64,000 bases of DNA from Halomonas piscis (GTDB taxonomy: Bacteria > Pseudomonadota > Gammaproteobacteria > Pseudomonadales > Halomonadaceae), in contig NZ_CP119391.1 of NCBI RefSeq assembly GCF_031886125.1, positions 2,666,001-2,730,000 on the forward strand. The letters are read 5' to 3'. A program made the position numbers and the translations under genes. Every line of letters begins with the position of its first letter. Positions within the stretch are counted from its first letter, which is position 1. Positions 50,623 through 60,858 of the stretch are shown here, one piece after another. The notes under the pieces are model-generated. The model was not told the origin of the DNA. It worked only from the letters and a program-made list of their open reading frames with translations, and did no database searches.

Positions 50623-51894
50623 TCAGCCGCCGTAAACGGCGCTGATGGAGGTCAGCGGATAGTGCGCCGGGAACGGCTTGCGCGCCACGCCGGAATCCAC
50701 GGCGGCCTGGGCCACGGCGGAGGAGACGCGGTCCAGCAGGCGAATGTCCACCGGGGTGGGGATGATGTACTCGCGCCCGAAGGTCATCTCGTCGCGCTCG
50801 TAGGCGTCGAGCACTTCCTGGGGCACCGGCTCGCGCGCCAGGTCGGCGATGGCGTGAACCGCGGCCACCTTCATTTCCTCGTTGATCGCCGTGGCGCGCA
50901 CGTCCAGCGCCCCGCGGAAGATGAACGGGAAACCCAGCACGTTGTTGACCTGGTTGGGGTAGTCGGAGCGGCCGGTGGCCATGATCACGTCCGGGCGGGC
51001 CGCGCGGGCGTCGTCGGGATGAATCTCGGGGTCCGGATTGGAGCAGGCGAAGACCACGGGGCTGTCCGCCATCCTGCCCAGCTGCTCTTTGGACAGCAGG
51101 TTGGGGCCGGACAGGCCAACGAAGACGTCAGCGTCGTCGATGACGTCGTCCAGGGTGCGCTTGTCGGTCTCGTTGGCAAACTGCGCCTTGTATTCGTTGA
51201 GGTTGTCGCGCCCGGTGTGAATCACCCCCTTGCTGTCGAGCATGAAGATGTTGTCCCGGCGCACGCCGCAGGCAATCAGCAGGTTCATGCAGGCAATGGC
51301 GGCAGAGCCTGCGCCCAGGCACACTACGCGAGCGTCCTCGAGCTTTTTGTCGGCGATGTGCAGGGCGTTGAGCATGCCCGCCGCGGTGACGATCGCGGTG
51401 CCGTGCTGGTCATCGTGAAACACCGGAATGTTGCAGCGCTTGATCAGCTCGCGCTCGACCTCGAAGCACTCCGGCGCCTTGATGTCTTCCAGGTTGATGC
51501 CGCCCCAGGTGTCGGCAATGTTGGCGACGGTGTCGATAAACGTCTGGGCGTCTTCGGTATCCACTTCGATATCCACCGAGTTGACCCCGGCAAAGCGCTT
51601 GAACAAAACGCCCTTGCCTTCCATGACCGGCTTGCTTGCCTGGGCACCCAGATTCCCCAGGCCGAGGATGGCGGTGCCGTTGGAGATAACGGCAACCAAG
51701 TTCCCCTTGCCCGTATAGCGGTAGGCATTTTCCACATCCCTGGCGATCTCGCGTACCGGCTCTGCCACGCCGGGGCTGTAGGCCAGCGCCAGATCCCGCG
51801 CGGTGGCGGTCGGCTTGGTGAGCTCTACCGAAAGTTTTCCGGGAATCGGCTTGGCGTGGTAGTCCAGCGCCGCCTGCTTGAATGCATCCTTCAT
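50623..51894 (-). CDS. malic enzyme without phosphotransacetylase domain
   Basis: A 423-residue enzyme that decarboxylates malate to pyruvate. The AYSPGVAEP, NGTAILGLGNLGAQASKPVMEGK, NLEDIKAPECFEVERELIKRCNIPVFHDDQHGTAIV and VVCLGAGSAAIA segments are those of the MaeB/short malic enzyme family. E. coli MaeB carries an extra C-terminal phosphotransacetylase-like domain of over 300 residues; it is absent here. Cofactor preference cannot be read safely. Neither ATG (51915 or 51894) has a clear ribosome site; 51894 begins the conserved part. Confidence 0.93.
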   Translation of the reverse strand: MKDAFKQAALDYHAKPIPGKLSVELTKPTATARDLALAYSPGVAEPVREIARDVENAYRYTGKGNLVAVISNGTAILGLGNLGAQASKPVMEGKGVLFKRFAGVNSVDIEVDTEDAQTFIDTVANIADTWGGINLEDIKAPECFEVERELIKRCNIPVFHDDQHGTAIVTAAGMLNALHIADKKLEDARVVCLGAGSAAIACMNLLIACGVRRDNIFMLDSKGVIHTGRDNLNEYKAQFANETDKRTLDDVIDDADVFVGLSGPNLLSKEQLGRMADSPVVFACSNPDPEIHPDDARAARPDVIMATGRSDYPNQVNNVLGFPFIFRGALDVRATAINEEMKVAAVHAIADLAREPVPQEVLDAYERDEMTFGREYIIPTPVDIRLLDRVSSAVAQAAVDSGVARKPFPAHYPLTSISAVYGG

Positions 51895-52267
51895 GGTCAG
51901 AGTCCAGTTCAGCATTGAAAAATGGAAAAGCGTTTCAGCGTATAGAAAAAACCAAACCGCCTCAAATGTATCAGCCGCCCAAAAGAAAGGCTGATTTCCT
52001 TCTTTTTTGCGCTACTTTCGCCGTTCTTGCCGCCAAAAGGCGTTTTCGAGCCGGGGCGTGCCGGTGACTTCCGGCGCGCCTGGCGCTTGCCCGAGGCTGT
52101 TTATGGAAAAGTATTCCATAAAACGGCGCCGAACGCATGTGCTCGCTCTCCAAGCATAGCGGATTCTACCGTCAATACGACAAAGGGCATAGGCGACGAG
52201 TGATAGCCAGCCCGCGACACGGGGTCGCCCAGTGCCGTCGCCCAGGGCCCTGCTGTTTCCTGCCTGC
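51895..52267. other. intergenic region between malic enzyme and rpmE
   Basis: About 370 bases with no credible gene. It is A/T-rich at 51900-52025 and contains the 9-5-9 inverted repeat listed separately. It must contain the malic enzyme promoter on the minus strand. The small open frames crossing it lack ribosome sites and known domains. Confidence 0.5.
52100..52122. promoter_or_regulatory. 9-5-9 inverted repeat, candidate operator of the malic enzyme gene
   Basis: TTTATGGAA-AAGTA-TTCCATAAA, about 205 bases upstream of the malic enzyme start. It is A/T-rich in a G/C-rich setting and perfectly symmetrical, as transcription-factor sites are. Confidence 0.45.
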
Positions 52268-52298
52268 ACAAAAAAACCCACGCCAAACAAGCGTGGGT
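52268..52298 (-). terminator. terminator of rpmE
   Basis: An 8-bp stem ACCCACGC/GCGTGGGT with a 7-base loop followed on the minus strand by seven T residues. Confidence 0.92.
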
Positions 52299-52329
52299 TG
52301 TGTCTTGCCGGGCGGTGCCGGGGCGGCGT

Positions 52330-52545
52330 TTAGCCGCGCTTCAGGGCGGCGCCGAAGCGCTTGTTGAAGCGCTCTACGCGCCCGCCGGTGGTCGCCTGCT
52401 TCTGCTTGCCGGTGTAGAAGGGGTGGCAGTTGGAGCAAACGTCCAGGGAAAAGTCGTGGCCGGCCGTGGAGCCTACGGTAAAGCTCTCGCCGCAGGAACA
52501 GGTCGCGGTGACCGTGTTGTAATCCGGATGGATACCTTGTTTCAT
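52330..52545 (-). CDS. rpmE: 50S ribosomal protein L31, zinc-binding form
   Basis: A 71-residue ribosomal protein. Zinc ligands Cys16, Cys18, Cys37 and Cys40 ([20 protein letters not shown]) place it in the C+ class; organisms with this form often keep a zinc-free paralogue for zinc shortage. The start at 52545 has GAGG 6 bases upstream. It is divergent from priA, as in E. coli and Pseudomonas. Confidence 0.97.
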   Translation of the reverse strand: MKQGIHPDYNTVTATCSCGESFTVGSTAGHDFSLDVCSNCHPFYTGKQKQATTGGRVERFNKRFGAALKRG

Positions 52546-52714
52546 CGTGAGCCTCACAAAGCTGTATGCCGCCACCTGATCGCCTGCCAGGCACCGCATA
52601 CGGGTTGAAAAACGTGCTAACCGGTTAGCCGTTGCGCCGCGCCGCTATCTGGGAGGAAAACCGGCGTGATGCAAAGCGGCCGCGTATTCTAGCAAACCTG
52701 ACGCTGGAGGCCAA

Positions 52715-54946
52715 TTGCCCACCCCCGCCGTTTCGCCTGCATCCATTCTGCGCGTGGCGCTGCCCTCACCCCTGCGCCGGCTTTTTGACTATCTGCCCGC
52801 CGCCCGGGCGCCGTCCTGCGGCTGGCAGCCGGGGCTGCGCGTGCGCGTGCCCTTCGGCCACCGGGAGGTGGTGGGCGTGGTCATCGAGCTTGCCGACACC
52901 AGCGAGCTCTCGCATGACAAGCTGCGCGCGGTGAGCGAAGCGCTGGACGACACCCCGCTGCCCGCGGACTGGCAGTGGCTGTGCCGCTTTGCCGCGCGCT
53001 ACTACCAGCACAGCCTGGGCGACACCCTGCACCACGCCCTGCCCGCGCGGCTGCGCCAGGGCTTTCCCATGGCCGGGCGCACCCACACCCTGTGGCGCCG
53101 TCACCCAGGCGCCCCCGAGGCGCCGGACTTCGGCCGCGCCACGCGCCAGGCCGAACTCTGGGCGCTGCTGGGTCAGCACCCGGGCGGGCTGCCTACCCGA
53201 GCCATTACCGCCCACGGTCTGACCCACGACGTGCTCAACCGGCTGCTGCACAAGGGGCTGGTCGAACGCCGGGAAGTGGAAACGGCCACGGCCGGCCCCG
53301 CCGGCGGCTCGCTGCTGGCCACGCCGGCGCTGCCGCTCAACCAGGAGCAGTCCGACGTGCTCGCCGCGCTGCATGAAAAGCTCGCCGAGTTTCACCCCTG
53401 CCTGCTCGAAGGCGTGACCGGCAGCGGCAAGACCGAGGTCTACCTGCAGCTCATCGAGGCGGTCGCCGCCAAGGGGCAGCAGGCGCTGGTGCTGGTGCCC
53501 GAAATCGGCCTCACGCCGCAGACGCTTGCACGCTTTCGCCAGCGCTTCAACGTGGCGGTGCTGGCGCTGCACTCCGCGCTCACCGACGCCGAACGCCTGG
53601 ACGTCTGGGAGGCCGCCGCCAGCGGCCGGGCGCGAATCATCATCGGCACCCGCTCGGCGATTTTTACCCCGCTTGCCAACCCCGGGGCCATCATCGTCGA
53701 CGAAGAGCACGACGGCTCTTACAAGCAGCAGGACGGGCTGCGCTACCACGCCCGGGATCTGGCCGTCGCCCGGGCCCACTACCACGGCATCCCCGTGGTG
53801 CTGGGCAGCGCCACGCCGTCGCTCGAGAGCCTGCACCAGGCCCTTGGCGGCCATTATCGCCATCTGCATCTGACCCGGCGCGCCAGCCGCCACCCGCCGG
53901 CCAGGCTCGAACTGATCGACCTGCGCCACCGGCGCCGCCAGGGCGGGCTTTTGCCCGACGCGATCAAGGCGGTCAAGGCGACGCTCGACGCCGGCAAGCA
54001 GGTGCTGGTGTTCATCAACCGCCGGGGCTTTGCGCCGACGCTTGCCTGCCACGCCTGCGGCTGGATGGCCGAATGCCACCAGTGCGACGCGCGCATGACC
54101 CTGCACCGCGCCCCGCCGCTTCTCGCCTGCCACCACTGCGACAGCCGTCGAGGCCTGCCCGACGCCTGCCCGGACTGCCAAAGCGGCGACCTGCGGGCGC
54201 TGGGCAGCGGCACCGAGCGCAGCGAAGAAACCCTGCAGACGCTGTTTCCAGAAACGGTGATTCACCGCATCGACCGCGACAGCACAAGGCGCAAGGACAG
54301 CTTCGAGCAGGCGCTCCGGGAGATACAGCGCGGCGAACCCTGCCTGCTGGTGGGTACCCAGATGCTGGCCAAGGGCCATCATCTTCCCCACGTCACCCTG
54401 GTGGTCGTGGTCAACGCCGACGGCGGACTCTACGCCGCGGACTTTCGCGCCATGGAGCACAACGCCCAGCTGCTCGAGCAGGTTGCCGGCCGGGCCGGGC
54501 GCGCCGCCGACCCCGGCCGGGTGCTGGTCCAGACCCTGCACCCGGACGATCCCCACCTGACGCTGCTGGCCGAACGCGGCTACGGCGCGCTTGCCCGGGA
54601 GCTTTTGCAAGAGCGGCGCCTGGCCGGGCTTCCGCCCTGCGGCTTCATGGCGCTTTTGCGCGTGGAAAGCCCCAACGCCCAGGCCGCCACTGCCCTTGCC
54701 CGGAACGCCGCCGCCGCGCTCGGCGACTGGCTTGCCCAGACGGCTACCCGAGCCCGCTGCCTGGGGCCGGTCCCCGCGCCCATGGAACGGCGCCAGAACC
54801 GCTACCACCTGCACGTGATGATAAGCGCCGAGCGGCGCAGCCGCCTGCACGCCGCGGCAAGTTTTCTTGCCCGATGGCTCGAAGCAAGTCCCGAGGCACG
54901 CCGGGTACGCTGGTCGCTGGATATTGACCCCCAGACGCTGGCCTGA
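52715..54946 (+). CDS. priA: primosomal protein N' (replication restart helicase)
   Basis: A 743-residue helicase that reloads the replisome at stalled forks. It has an N-terminal DNA 3'-end binding domain (RVALPSPLRRLFDYLPA...GLRVRVPFGHREVVGVV), Walker A in LLEGVTGSGKTEVYLQL (Lys239), DEEHD, and eight cysteines for two zinc ions (CHACGWMAECHQCD...CHHCDSRRGLPDACPDC). GTQMLAKGHHLPHVTLV and the C-terminal part follow. The start is TTG at 52715 behind GGAGG with a 4-base gap. Confidence 0.96.
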   Translation: MPTPAVSPASILRVALPSPLRRLFDYLPAARAPSCGWQPGLRVRVPFGHREVVGVVIELADTSELSHDKLRAVSEALDDTPLPADWQWLCRFAARYYQHSLGDTLHHALPARLRQGFPMAGRTHTLWRRHPGAPEAPDFGRATRQAELWALLGQHPGGLPTRAITAHGLTHDVLNRLLHKGLVERREVETATAGPAGGSLLATPALPLNQEQSDVLAALHEKLAEFHPCLLEGVTGSGKTEVYLQLIEAVAAKGQQALVLVPEIGLTPQTLARFRQRFNVAVLALHSALTDAERLDVWEAAASGRARIIIGTRSAIFTPLANPGAIIVDEEHDGSYKQQDGLRYHARDLAVARAHYHGIPVVLGSATPSLESLHQALGGHYRHLHLTRRASRHPPARLELIDLRHRRRQGGLLPDAIKAVKATLDAGKQVLVFINRRGFAPTLACHACGWMAECHQCDARMTLHRAPPLLACHHCDSRRGLPDACPDCQSGDLRALGSGTERSEETLQTLFPETVIHRIDRDSTRRKDSFEQALREIQRGEPCLLVGTQMLAKGHHLPHVTLVVVVNADGGLYAADFRAMEHNAQLLEQVAGRAGRAADPGRVLVQTLHPDDPHLTLLAERGYGALARELLQERRLAGLPPCGFMALLRVESPNAQAATALARNAAAALGDWLAQTATRARCLGPVPAPMERRQNRYHLHVMISAERRSRLHAAASFLARWLEASPEARRVRWSLDIDPQTLA

Positions 54947-55074
54947 GCGGCGCTTTGAAACTCGCCGCCAAATGCTGATAATGAGCGCCCAGACGCAAGC
55001 GCTCCACCGCCATACCAGCGGCGCGCCCCAACCGGCGCCTGCGCACGCCGCCACCGACGTATCCGGATACCCAC

Positions 55075-56760
55075 ATGAAAGACACCATTATCTCTCTGCT
55101 CGACAGCGCGCTTAGCGCGCTCAAGCAACAGGGCGTGCTGCCTGACGACCTTCAGCCGGCGATCAAGGTTGACCAGACCCGAGACAAGGCCCACGGCGAC
55201 TACGCCACCAACCTGGCGCTGGCCACGGCCAAGCCTGCGGGCATGAACCCCCGGGAGCTGGCCGAAGCCATCATCGGCGCCCTCCCGGAAAACGACGCGG
55301 TGCAGAAAATCGAAATTGCCGGCCCCGGCTTTATCAACTTCTTTGCCGATGCCGGCGCCGCCGCCCAAGTCGTCGCCCAGGTGCTGGACTCCGGCGACGC
55401 CTTCGGCCGCAGCCTGATCGGCCAGGGCAAAAAGGTGCAGGTTGAATTCGTCTCCGCCAACCCCACCGGCCCCCTGCACGTGGGCCACGGCCGCGGCGCC
55501 GCCATTGGCGACTGCCTGTGCCGGCTGTTGGAGGCCACCGGCTTCGACGTGACCCGGGAGTTCTACTACAACGACGCCGGCGTGCAGATCAAAAACCTCG
55601 CCCGCTCGGTTCAGGCCCGGGCCAACGAGCTGACCCCGGACGATGCCGACTGGCCGGCGGACGGCTACCGCGGCGAGTACATTGCCGACGTGGCGCGCGA
55701 CTACCTGGCTCAGTACACCGTGGTGGCCGACGACCGCGAAGTCACCGGCGCTGGCGACCCCGACGACCTGGCAGCCATACAGGCCTTCGCCGTGGCCTGG
55801 CTGCGCCGGGAGCAGGATCTCGACCTCAAGGCCTTCGGCGTGGAGTTCGACGTCTACTTTCTGGAATCGTCGCTTTACGCGGACGGCAAGGTCGAGGCCG
55901 CGGTCAAGACCCTGGTCGACAACGGCCACACCTACGAGCAGGACGGCGCCACCTGGCTGCGCACCACCGACTTCGGCGACGACAAGGACCGCGTGATGCG
56001 CAAACAGGACGGCAGCTACACCTATTTTCTGCCCGACGTCGCCTACCACCTGGACAAGTGGCAGCGCGGCTTTACCACGGTGATCAACGAACAGGGCGCC
56101 GACCACCACTCCACCATTACCCGGGTACGCGCCGGGCTTCAGGCGCTCGAAGCCGGCATCCCCAGAGGCTTTCCCGACTACGTGCTCCACCAGATGGTGA
56201 TGGTCACCCGCTCCGGCGTCGAGGTGAAACTTTCCAAGCGCGCCGGCAGCTACGTCACCGTGCGCGATCTGATCGACGAAGTGGGCCGCGACGCCACGCG
56301 CTTTTTCCTCGCCGCGCGCCGGGCTGACTCCCAGCTCACCTTCGACATTGACCTGGCCCGCTCCCAGTCCAACGACAACCCGGTGTACTACGTGCAGTAC
56401 GCCCACGCCCGGGTATGCAGCATGCTGCGCCGGGCCGAGGCCGACGGCCGCACCTTTAACCACGCCCAGGCGCTGGACAACCTCGCCCTGCTGGAGACCG
56501 ACCAGGAAAAGGCCGTGCTCAACCGCCTGGCGCGCTACCCCGAAGCCGTGGAAATCGCCGCCAAAAACCGCGAACCCCAGCAGATTGCCCAGTATCTGCT
56601 GGATCTCGCCGGCGACTTTCACACCTGCTACAACGCCGTCAAGGTCATGGTCGACGACGACGCCACCCGCAACGCCCGGCTGGCGCTGGGGCTCGCCGCC
56701 CGCCAAACGCTGCGCAACGGCCTCGACCTGATGGGCGTCAGCGCACCCGAGGAGATGTAA
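55075..56760 (+). CDS. argS: arginine--tRNA ligase
   Basis: A 561-residue class I synthetase. The Add-1 N-terminal domain is followed by the HIGH motif ([18 protein letters not shown]) and the KMSKS-like [18 protein letters not shown]; the C-terminal anticodon-binding domain ends in [17 protein letters not shown]. The length is usual. No obvious ribosome site precedes the ATG, but the N-terminus is conserved. The SPOR gene starts 3 bases after its stop. Confidence 0.97.
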   Translation: MKDTIISLLDSALSALKQQGVLPDDLQPAIKVDQTRDKAHGDYATNLALATAKPAGMNPRELAEAIIGALPENDAVQKIEIAGPGFINFFADAGAAAQVVAQVLDSGDAFGRSLIGQGKKVQVEFVSANPTGPLHVGHGRGAAIGDCLCRLLEATGFDVTREFYYNDAGVQIKNLARSVQARANELTPDDADWPADGYRGEYIADVARDYLAQYTVVADDREVTGAGDPDDLAAIQAFAVAWLRREQDLDLKAFGVEFDVYFLESSLYADGKVEAAVKTLVDNGHTYEQDGATWLRTTDFGDDKDRVMRKQDGSYTYFLPDVAYHLDKWQRGFTTVINEQGADHHSTITRVRAGLQALEAGIPRGFPDYVLHQMVMVTRSGVEVKLSKRAGSYVTVRDLIDEVGRDATRFFLAARRADSQLTFDIDLARSQSNDNPVYYVQYAHARVCSMLRRAEADGRTFNHAQALDNLALLETDQEKAVLNRLARYPEAVEIAAKNREPQQIAQYLLDLAGDFHTCYNAVKVMVDDDATRNARLALGLAARQTLRNGLDLMGVSAPEEM

Positions 56761-56763
56761 CCC

Positions 56764-57453
56764 ATGGCCACCAAGCGCAAGACGCCGCCCCGCCGGGGCG
56801 CCACCACCCAGCGCAAGGCGCCGGCAAAAAAGCGCCGCCTGCATCTGCCGGGCTGGTTTTGGGCGCTTGGCGGGGTCATCGCCGGCTTTTTCTTCGCCCA
56901 GCACCTGAACGGCACGGCCCCCTGGCAAGAAGACGCCCCGCCCTCGGGCGACGTGGCCTCCGAGCAGCGCGAGGGCCAAGGCGCCGAAGGAGAAGGCCAG
57001 GCCGAAGAGGACGACGGCATGCCCACCTTCGAGTTCTATACGCTGCTGCCCGAGTCCGAGGTCATCGCCCCGGGCGGTGCGGTACCGTCCCGGGTGAGCC
57101 CACCCGAGCCGACAGCGTCGGACGGTGAGGGCGGCGACGACCCCATCGCCCAGGTCATCGCCGCCAAGAGCAACTCCGACGAAGCGTCGGCCGCCGAGCG
57201 CGAAGCGCCCACCGAGCCCGGTCATTACATGCTGCAGGCGGCGTCGTTTCGCGAAGTGGCCGACGCCAACGAACTGCGTTCGCGGCTCGAGAACCTGAGC
57301 CTTCTGGCCAAGATCAGCGAGGTCAAGGCCAGCGGCGTCACCTGGCACCGGGTGCAGGTCGGCCCCTACGAAGACACCCGGGAGCTGACCCGCGCCCGGG
57401 ACCTGATGAGCACCCAGGGCATCGAGCCCCTGCTGATCCAGCTCCAGGACTGA
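56764..57453 (+). CDS. SPOR-domain cell division protein (FtsN-like)
   Basis: A 229-residue bitopic protein: short basic cytoplasmic tail (KRKTPPRRGATTQRKAPAKKRRL), one membrane helix (FWALGGVIAGFFFAQHL, about residues 36-52), an acidic disordered periplasmic linker, and a C-terminal SPOR domain (HYMLQAASFREVADANELRSRLENLSLLAKISEV...WHRVQVGPY) that binds denuded peptidoglycan at the septum. This argS-SPOR-hslVU order also occurs in Pseudomonas, where the gene is annotated as FtsN or a SPOR protein. The linker is shorter than that of E. coli FtsN, so the function is inferred. Confidence 0.87.
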   Translation: MATKRKTPPRRGATTQRKAPAKKRRLHLPGWFWALGGVIAGFFFAQHLNGTAPWQEDAPPSGDVASEQREGQGAEGEGQAEEDDGMPTFEFYTLLPESEVIAPGGAVPSRVSPPEPTASDGEGGDDPIAQVIAAKSNSDEASAAEREAPTEPGHYMLQAASFREVADANELRSRLENLSLLAKISEVKASGVTWHRVQVGPYEDTRELTRARDLMSTQGIEPLLIQLQD

Positions 57454-57459
57454 GCCCTC

Positions 57460-57492
57460 CCGCCCGGTTCTCCGGGCGGCGGTTGATTTTTT
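57460..57492 (+). terminator. terminator between the SPOR gene and hslV
   Basis: An 8-bp stem CCGCCCGG/CCGGGCGG (57460-57467 and 57472-57479) with a TTCT loop, followed after 7 bases by six T residues. It separates argS-SPOR from hslVU transcription. Confidence 0.8.
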
Positions 57493-57592
57493 CACTCCCG
57501 CCCGCATTTTGTGGTGACGTGCTTCATTCCGGGTGCCGGCTTGACGGCATCGACAGTCACCGGGAGTTTTCCTCCCGCAAGGAGTCTTCTCC

Positions 57593-58111
57593 ATGACCAC
57601 TATCGTATCCGTGCGTCGCGGTGATCAGGTCGCGCTGGCCGGCGACGGCCAGGTATCGCTTGGCAACACCGTGATGAAAGGCAACGCCAGCAAGGTGCGC
57701 CGCCTCTATCGCGGCAAGGTGCTGGCAGGCTTTGCCGGCGGCACCGCCGATGCCTTCACGCTGTTCGAGCGCTTCGAGGCCCAGCTGGAAAAATACCAGG
57801 GCCATTTGACCAAGGCCGCCGTGGAGCTGGCCAAGGACTGGCGCACGGAACGTGCCCTGCGCCGCCTGGAAGCGCTTTTGGTGGTGGCCGATCACAGCAC
57901 TTCGCTAGTGATTACCGGCAACGGCGACGTGGTCGAGCCGGAACACGGCGTGATCGCCGTGGGCTCCGGCGGCAACTTCGCCGAGGCCAGCGCCCGGGCG
58001 CTTTTGGAAAACACTGACCTTTCCGCCCGCGAGATTACCGAAAAGTCCCTGTCCATCGCCGGTGACATCTGCGTGTTCACCAACCACCACGTCACTATGG
58101 AAGAGCTTTAA
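57593..58111 (+). CDS. hslV: ATP-dependent protease subunit HslV
   Basis: A 172-residue Ntn-hydrolase protease that forms the peptidase rings of HslUV. After Met removal Thr2 ([23 protein letters not shown]) is the nucleophile; GNVMKGNA-type [34 protein letters not shown] is typical. AAGGAGT lies just upstream. hslU follows after 3 bases. Confidence 0.98.
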   Translation: MTTIVSVRRGDQVALAGDGQVSLGNTVMKGNASKVRRLYRGKVLAGFAGGTADAFTLFERFEAQLEKYQGHLTKAAVELAKDWRTERALRRLEALLVVADHSTSLVITGNGDVVEPEHGVIAVGSGGNFAEASARALLENTDLSAREITEKSLSIAGDICVFTNHHVTMEEL

Positions 58112-58114
58112 ACC

Positions 58115-59437
58115 ATGACTCAGATGACACCCCGCGAGATCGTCCACGCGCTGGATCAGTTCATCATCGGCCAGAAGGACGCCAAGCGCTCCGTGGCCGT
58201 GGCCCTGCGCAACCGCTGGCGGCGCATGCAGCTCGACGACGAGCTGCGCCCGGAAGTTACGCCCAAGAACATTCTCATGATCGGCCCCACCGGCGTGGGC
58301 AAGACCGAAATCGCCCGGCGTCTGGCCAAGCTCGCCCGGGCGCCGTTCATCAAGGTCGAAGCCACCAAGTTTACCGAAGTGGGCTACGTCGGCCGTGACG
58401 TGGAGTCGATCATCCGCGACCTGATGGAATCGGCGATCAAGATGGTCCGCGAGCAGGCCAAGGAAGAGGTCGGCAACCGCGCCGAAGACGCCGCCGAGGA
58501 CCGCATCCTCGACGCTCTGCTGCCGCCGCCCCGGGGGCAGGAAGACAAGCCCCGGGAAGACAGCGGCACGCGCCAGTCGTTTCGCAAGAAGCTTCGCGAG
58601 GGCCAGCTCGACGACAAGGAAATCGACATCGAGCTTTCCACCCAGGGTCAGAACGTCGACATCATGACCCCGCCGGGCATGGAAGAAATGACCAGCCAGC
58701 TGCAGAACATGTTTTCCAACATGGGCCAGCAGAAAAGCGAAACCCGGCGCGTCACGGTCAAGGACGCCTTCGGCCTTCTGCGCGACGAGGAAGCCGGCAA
58801 GCTGGTCAATGAAGACGACATCAAGACCCGGGCCATCGACGCCGTCGAAGAGCACGGCATCGTGTTTCTCGACGAGATCGACAAGGTGGCCAAGGGCGGC
58901 GGCCAGTCCAGCGGCGGCGACGTCTCCCGGGAGGGCGTGCAGCGCGACCTGCTGCCGCTGATCGAGGGCTCCACGGTCTCCACCAAGCACGGCATGGTCA
59001 AGACCGACCATATCCTGTTCATCGCCTCCGGGGCCTTCCACCTCTCGCGGCCGTCGGACCTGATCCCCGAGCTGCAGGGGCGTCTGCCCATTCGTGTGGA
59101 GCTCGACGCCCTCACGCCGGAGGACTTCAAGCGCATTCTCACCGAGCCTTCGGCCTCGCTCACTGCCCAGTACAGGGCACTGCTGGCCACCGAAGGGCTG
59201 GACGTGGAGTTCACCCCGGACGGCATCGAGCGCATCGCCGAGATTTCCTGGCAGGTCAACGAAGGCACCGAGAACATCGGCGCCCGCCGGCTGCACACGG
59301 TGATGGAACGCCTGCTGGAAGAGGCCTCGTTCAAGGGCGGCGACATGGACGGCCCGCTAACCATCGACGCCGACTACGTCAACGCCCAGCTGGGCGAGCT
59401 GGCGGTGGACGAAGACCTCTCGCGGTATATTCTCTAG
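58115..59437 (+). CDS. hslU: ATP-dependent protease ATPase subunit HslU
   Basis: A 440-residue AAA+ unfoldase that feeds proteins to HslV. Walker [10 protein letters not shown] with Lys63, the [14 protein letters not shown] pore loop, Walker [13 protein letters not shown], and a C-terminal end RYIL that docks into HslV. The charged I-domain lies at about residues 110-230. The gene pair is often induced by heat shock; I could not see a clear sigma32 promoter. Confidence 0.98.
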   Translation: MTQMTPREIVHALDQFIIGQKDAKRSVAVALRNRWRRMQLDDELRPEVTPKNILMIGPTGVGKTEIARRLAKLARAPFIKVEATKFTEVGYVGRDVESIIRDLMESAIKMVREQAKEEVGNRAEDAAEDRILDALLPPPRGQEDKPREDSGTRQSFRKKLREGQLDDKEIDIELSTQGQNVDIMTPPGMEEMTSQLQNMFSNMGQQKSETRRVTVKDAFGLLRDEEAGKLVNEDDIKTRAIDAVEEHGIVFLDEIDKVAKGGGQSSGGDVSREGVQRDLLPLIEGSTVSTKHGMVKTDHILFIASGAFHLSRPSDLIPELQGRLPIRVELDALTPEDFKRILTEPSASLTAQYRALLATEGLDVEFTPDGIERIAEISWQVNEGTENIGARRLHTVMERLLEEASFKGGDMDGPLTIDADYVNAQLGELAVDEDLSRYIL

Positions 59438-59471
59438 CGCCGCGGGCGCTTCCCCGCTCCTGCCCCTCCCT

Positions 59472-59503
59472 TGCCCCGCGTACCAGGCGCGGGGCATCAT
59501 GTT
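59472..59503 (+). terminator. probable terminator of hslVU
   Basis: A perfect 9-bp stem TGCCCCGCG/CGCGGGGCA with a 7-base loop 34 bases after hslU; the T tract (TCATGTTT) is weak. Confidence 0.55.
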
Positions 59504-59532
59504 TCGGGCCACCGCATGCAAGAGGTACGCTT

Positions 59533-59916
59533 ATGAATCCCCCCGTTCCCGTCAACGTTCACTATCACAAGAAAGCTCGCCAGCTGGAGCTTGCCTACCG
59601 CGGCGGCGAGACCTACCGCGTGGCGGTAGAGCTGCTGCGCGTCTGCTCCCCCTCTGCCGAGGTGCGCGGCCACAGCAACGAAGAGGCCGTGCTGCAGGTC
59701 GGCAAGAAGGACGTCGGTCTCCAGGACATCAGCCCGGTGGGCAACTATGCCCTGAAGCTGCACTTCGACGACGGCCACGAAAGCGGGCTTTACACCTGGG
59801 AATACCTTTACGATCTGGCCAGCCGCCAGGACGCCTGGTGGGAAGACTATCTCACCCGGATGCACGAAGCCGGCGCGTCGCGCACGCCGCTGGGCATCGA
59901 AATCAAGCAGGTATAA
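59533..59916 (+). CDS. DUF971 family protein
   Basis: A 127-residue protein of the DUF971 (gamma-butyrobetaine hydroxylase N-terminal-like) family: VNVHYHKKARQLELAYRGGETYRVAVELLRVCSPSAEVRGH, DISPVGNYALKLHFDDGHESGLYTWEYLYDLASRQ. Relatives have been linked to iron-sulfur cluster handling, but the bacterial role is unproven. AGAGG precedes the ATG. In Pseudomonas the same gene follows hslU. Confidence 0.9.
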   Translation: MNPPVPVNVHYHKKARQLELAYRGGETYRVAVELLRVCSPSAEVRGHSNEEAVLQVGKKDVGLQDISPVGNYALKLHFDDGHESGLYTWEYLYDLASRQDAWWEDYLTRMHEAGASRTPLGIEIKQV

Positions 59917-60063
59917 CACTTCCCGGCGCCAGCGCCTCGCCGGTTGCGACCCGGGGGCGCAGACAAGCCGGGGCGGACAAGGCTACAATGTCGCCAGTTT
60001 CTTCTGCGACGGCCACCTTCGAGGAAAAGGCCGCCTTACCGTCTCGACTTCCGGAGCCACCCC

Positions 60064-60858
60064 ATGAGCCCCACGGAAACGCGCAACGCCGACGCCGAGC
60101 ATCCTCAGGGCAACGACGCCCAGACCACGGATTTTGGCTACCAGGACGTCCCGCGCCATGAAAAAGCGTCAAAGGTCGCGGACGTCTTCCACTCGGTTGC
60201 CGACCGCTACGACGTGATGAACGATCTGATGTCCATGGGCATTCACCGCCTGTGGAAACGCCTCACCATCGAGCGCTCGGGCGTGCGCCCCGGCCACCGT
60301 GTGCTGGATATCGCCGGCGGCACCGGAGACCTTACGCTCAAGTTCTCGCGCATGGTCGGCTCCCGGGGCCGGGTGGTGCTTGCCGACATCAACGCCTCGA
60401 TGCTTAACGTCGGCCGCGACAAGCTCATCGACAGCGGCGTTGGCGGCAACGTCGACTACGTACAGGCCAACGTCGAGAATCTGCCGTTTCCCGACAACCA
60501 CTTCGACTGCATCACCATCGCCTTCGGCCTGCGCAACGTCACCGACAAGGACGCCGCCCTGCGCTCCATGCAGCGGGTGTTAAAGCCCGGCGGCCGCCTT
60601 TTGGTGCTGGAGTTCTCCAAGCCCCGCAGCGAGCTTTTATCGAAGGCCTACGACGAATACTCCTTCCGGGTGCTGCCGCGGATGGGCCAGCTGGTGGCCG
60701 GCGACGCCGACAGCTACCGCTATCTCGCCGAGTCCATTCGCATGCACCCGGACCAGAAAACGCTCAAGGGCATGATGGAAGCCGCAGGCCTTGAGCGTGT
60801 GGAATACACCAACCTCACCGGCGGTATTGTGGCCCTGCACCGCGGAATCAAACTATGA
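60064..60858 (+). CDS. ubiE: ubiquinone/menaquinone biosynthesis C-methyltransferase UbiE
   Basis: A 264-residue SAM methyltransferase that adds the C-2 (ubiquinone ring) methyl group. [26 protein letters not shown], the SAM motif [55 protein letters not shown] and [14 protein letters not shown] are all typical. The start at 60064 has GGAG upstream. ubiJ overlaps its stop by 4 bases. Confidence 0.97.
   Translation: MSPTETRNADAEHPQGNDAQTTDFGYQDVPRHEKASKVADVFHSVADRYDVMNDLMSMGIHRLWKRLTIERSGVRPGHRVLDIAGGTGDLTLKFSRMVGSRGRVVLADINASMLNVGRDKLIDSGVGGNVDYVQANVENLPFPDNHFDCITIAFGLRNVTDKDAALRSMQRVLKPGGRLLVLEFSKPRSELLSKAYDEYSFRVLPRMGQLVAGDADSYRYLAESIRMHPDQKTLKGMMEAAGLERVEYTNLTGGIVALHRGIKL

Noticed and set aside
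51990..52020. A hairpin followed by T residues read as a plus-strand terminator upstream of rpmE
   Set aside because: The stem has a bulge and no plus-strand gene ends nearby; probably chance in an A/T-rich spacer.
52766..57600. Two very long minus-strand open frames opposite priA and argS-SPOR
   Set aside because: Shadows; all conserved motifs are in the plus-strand genes.
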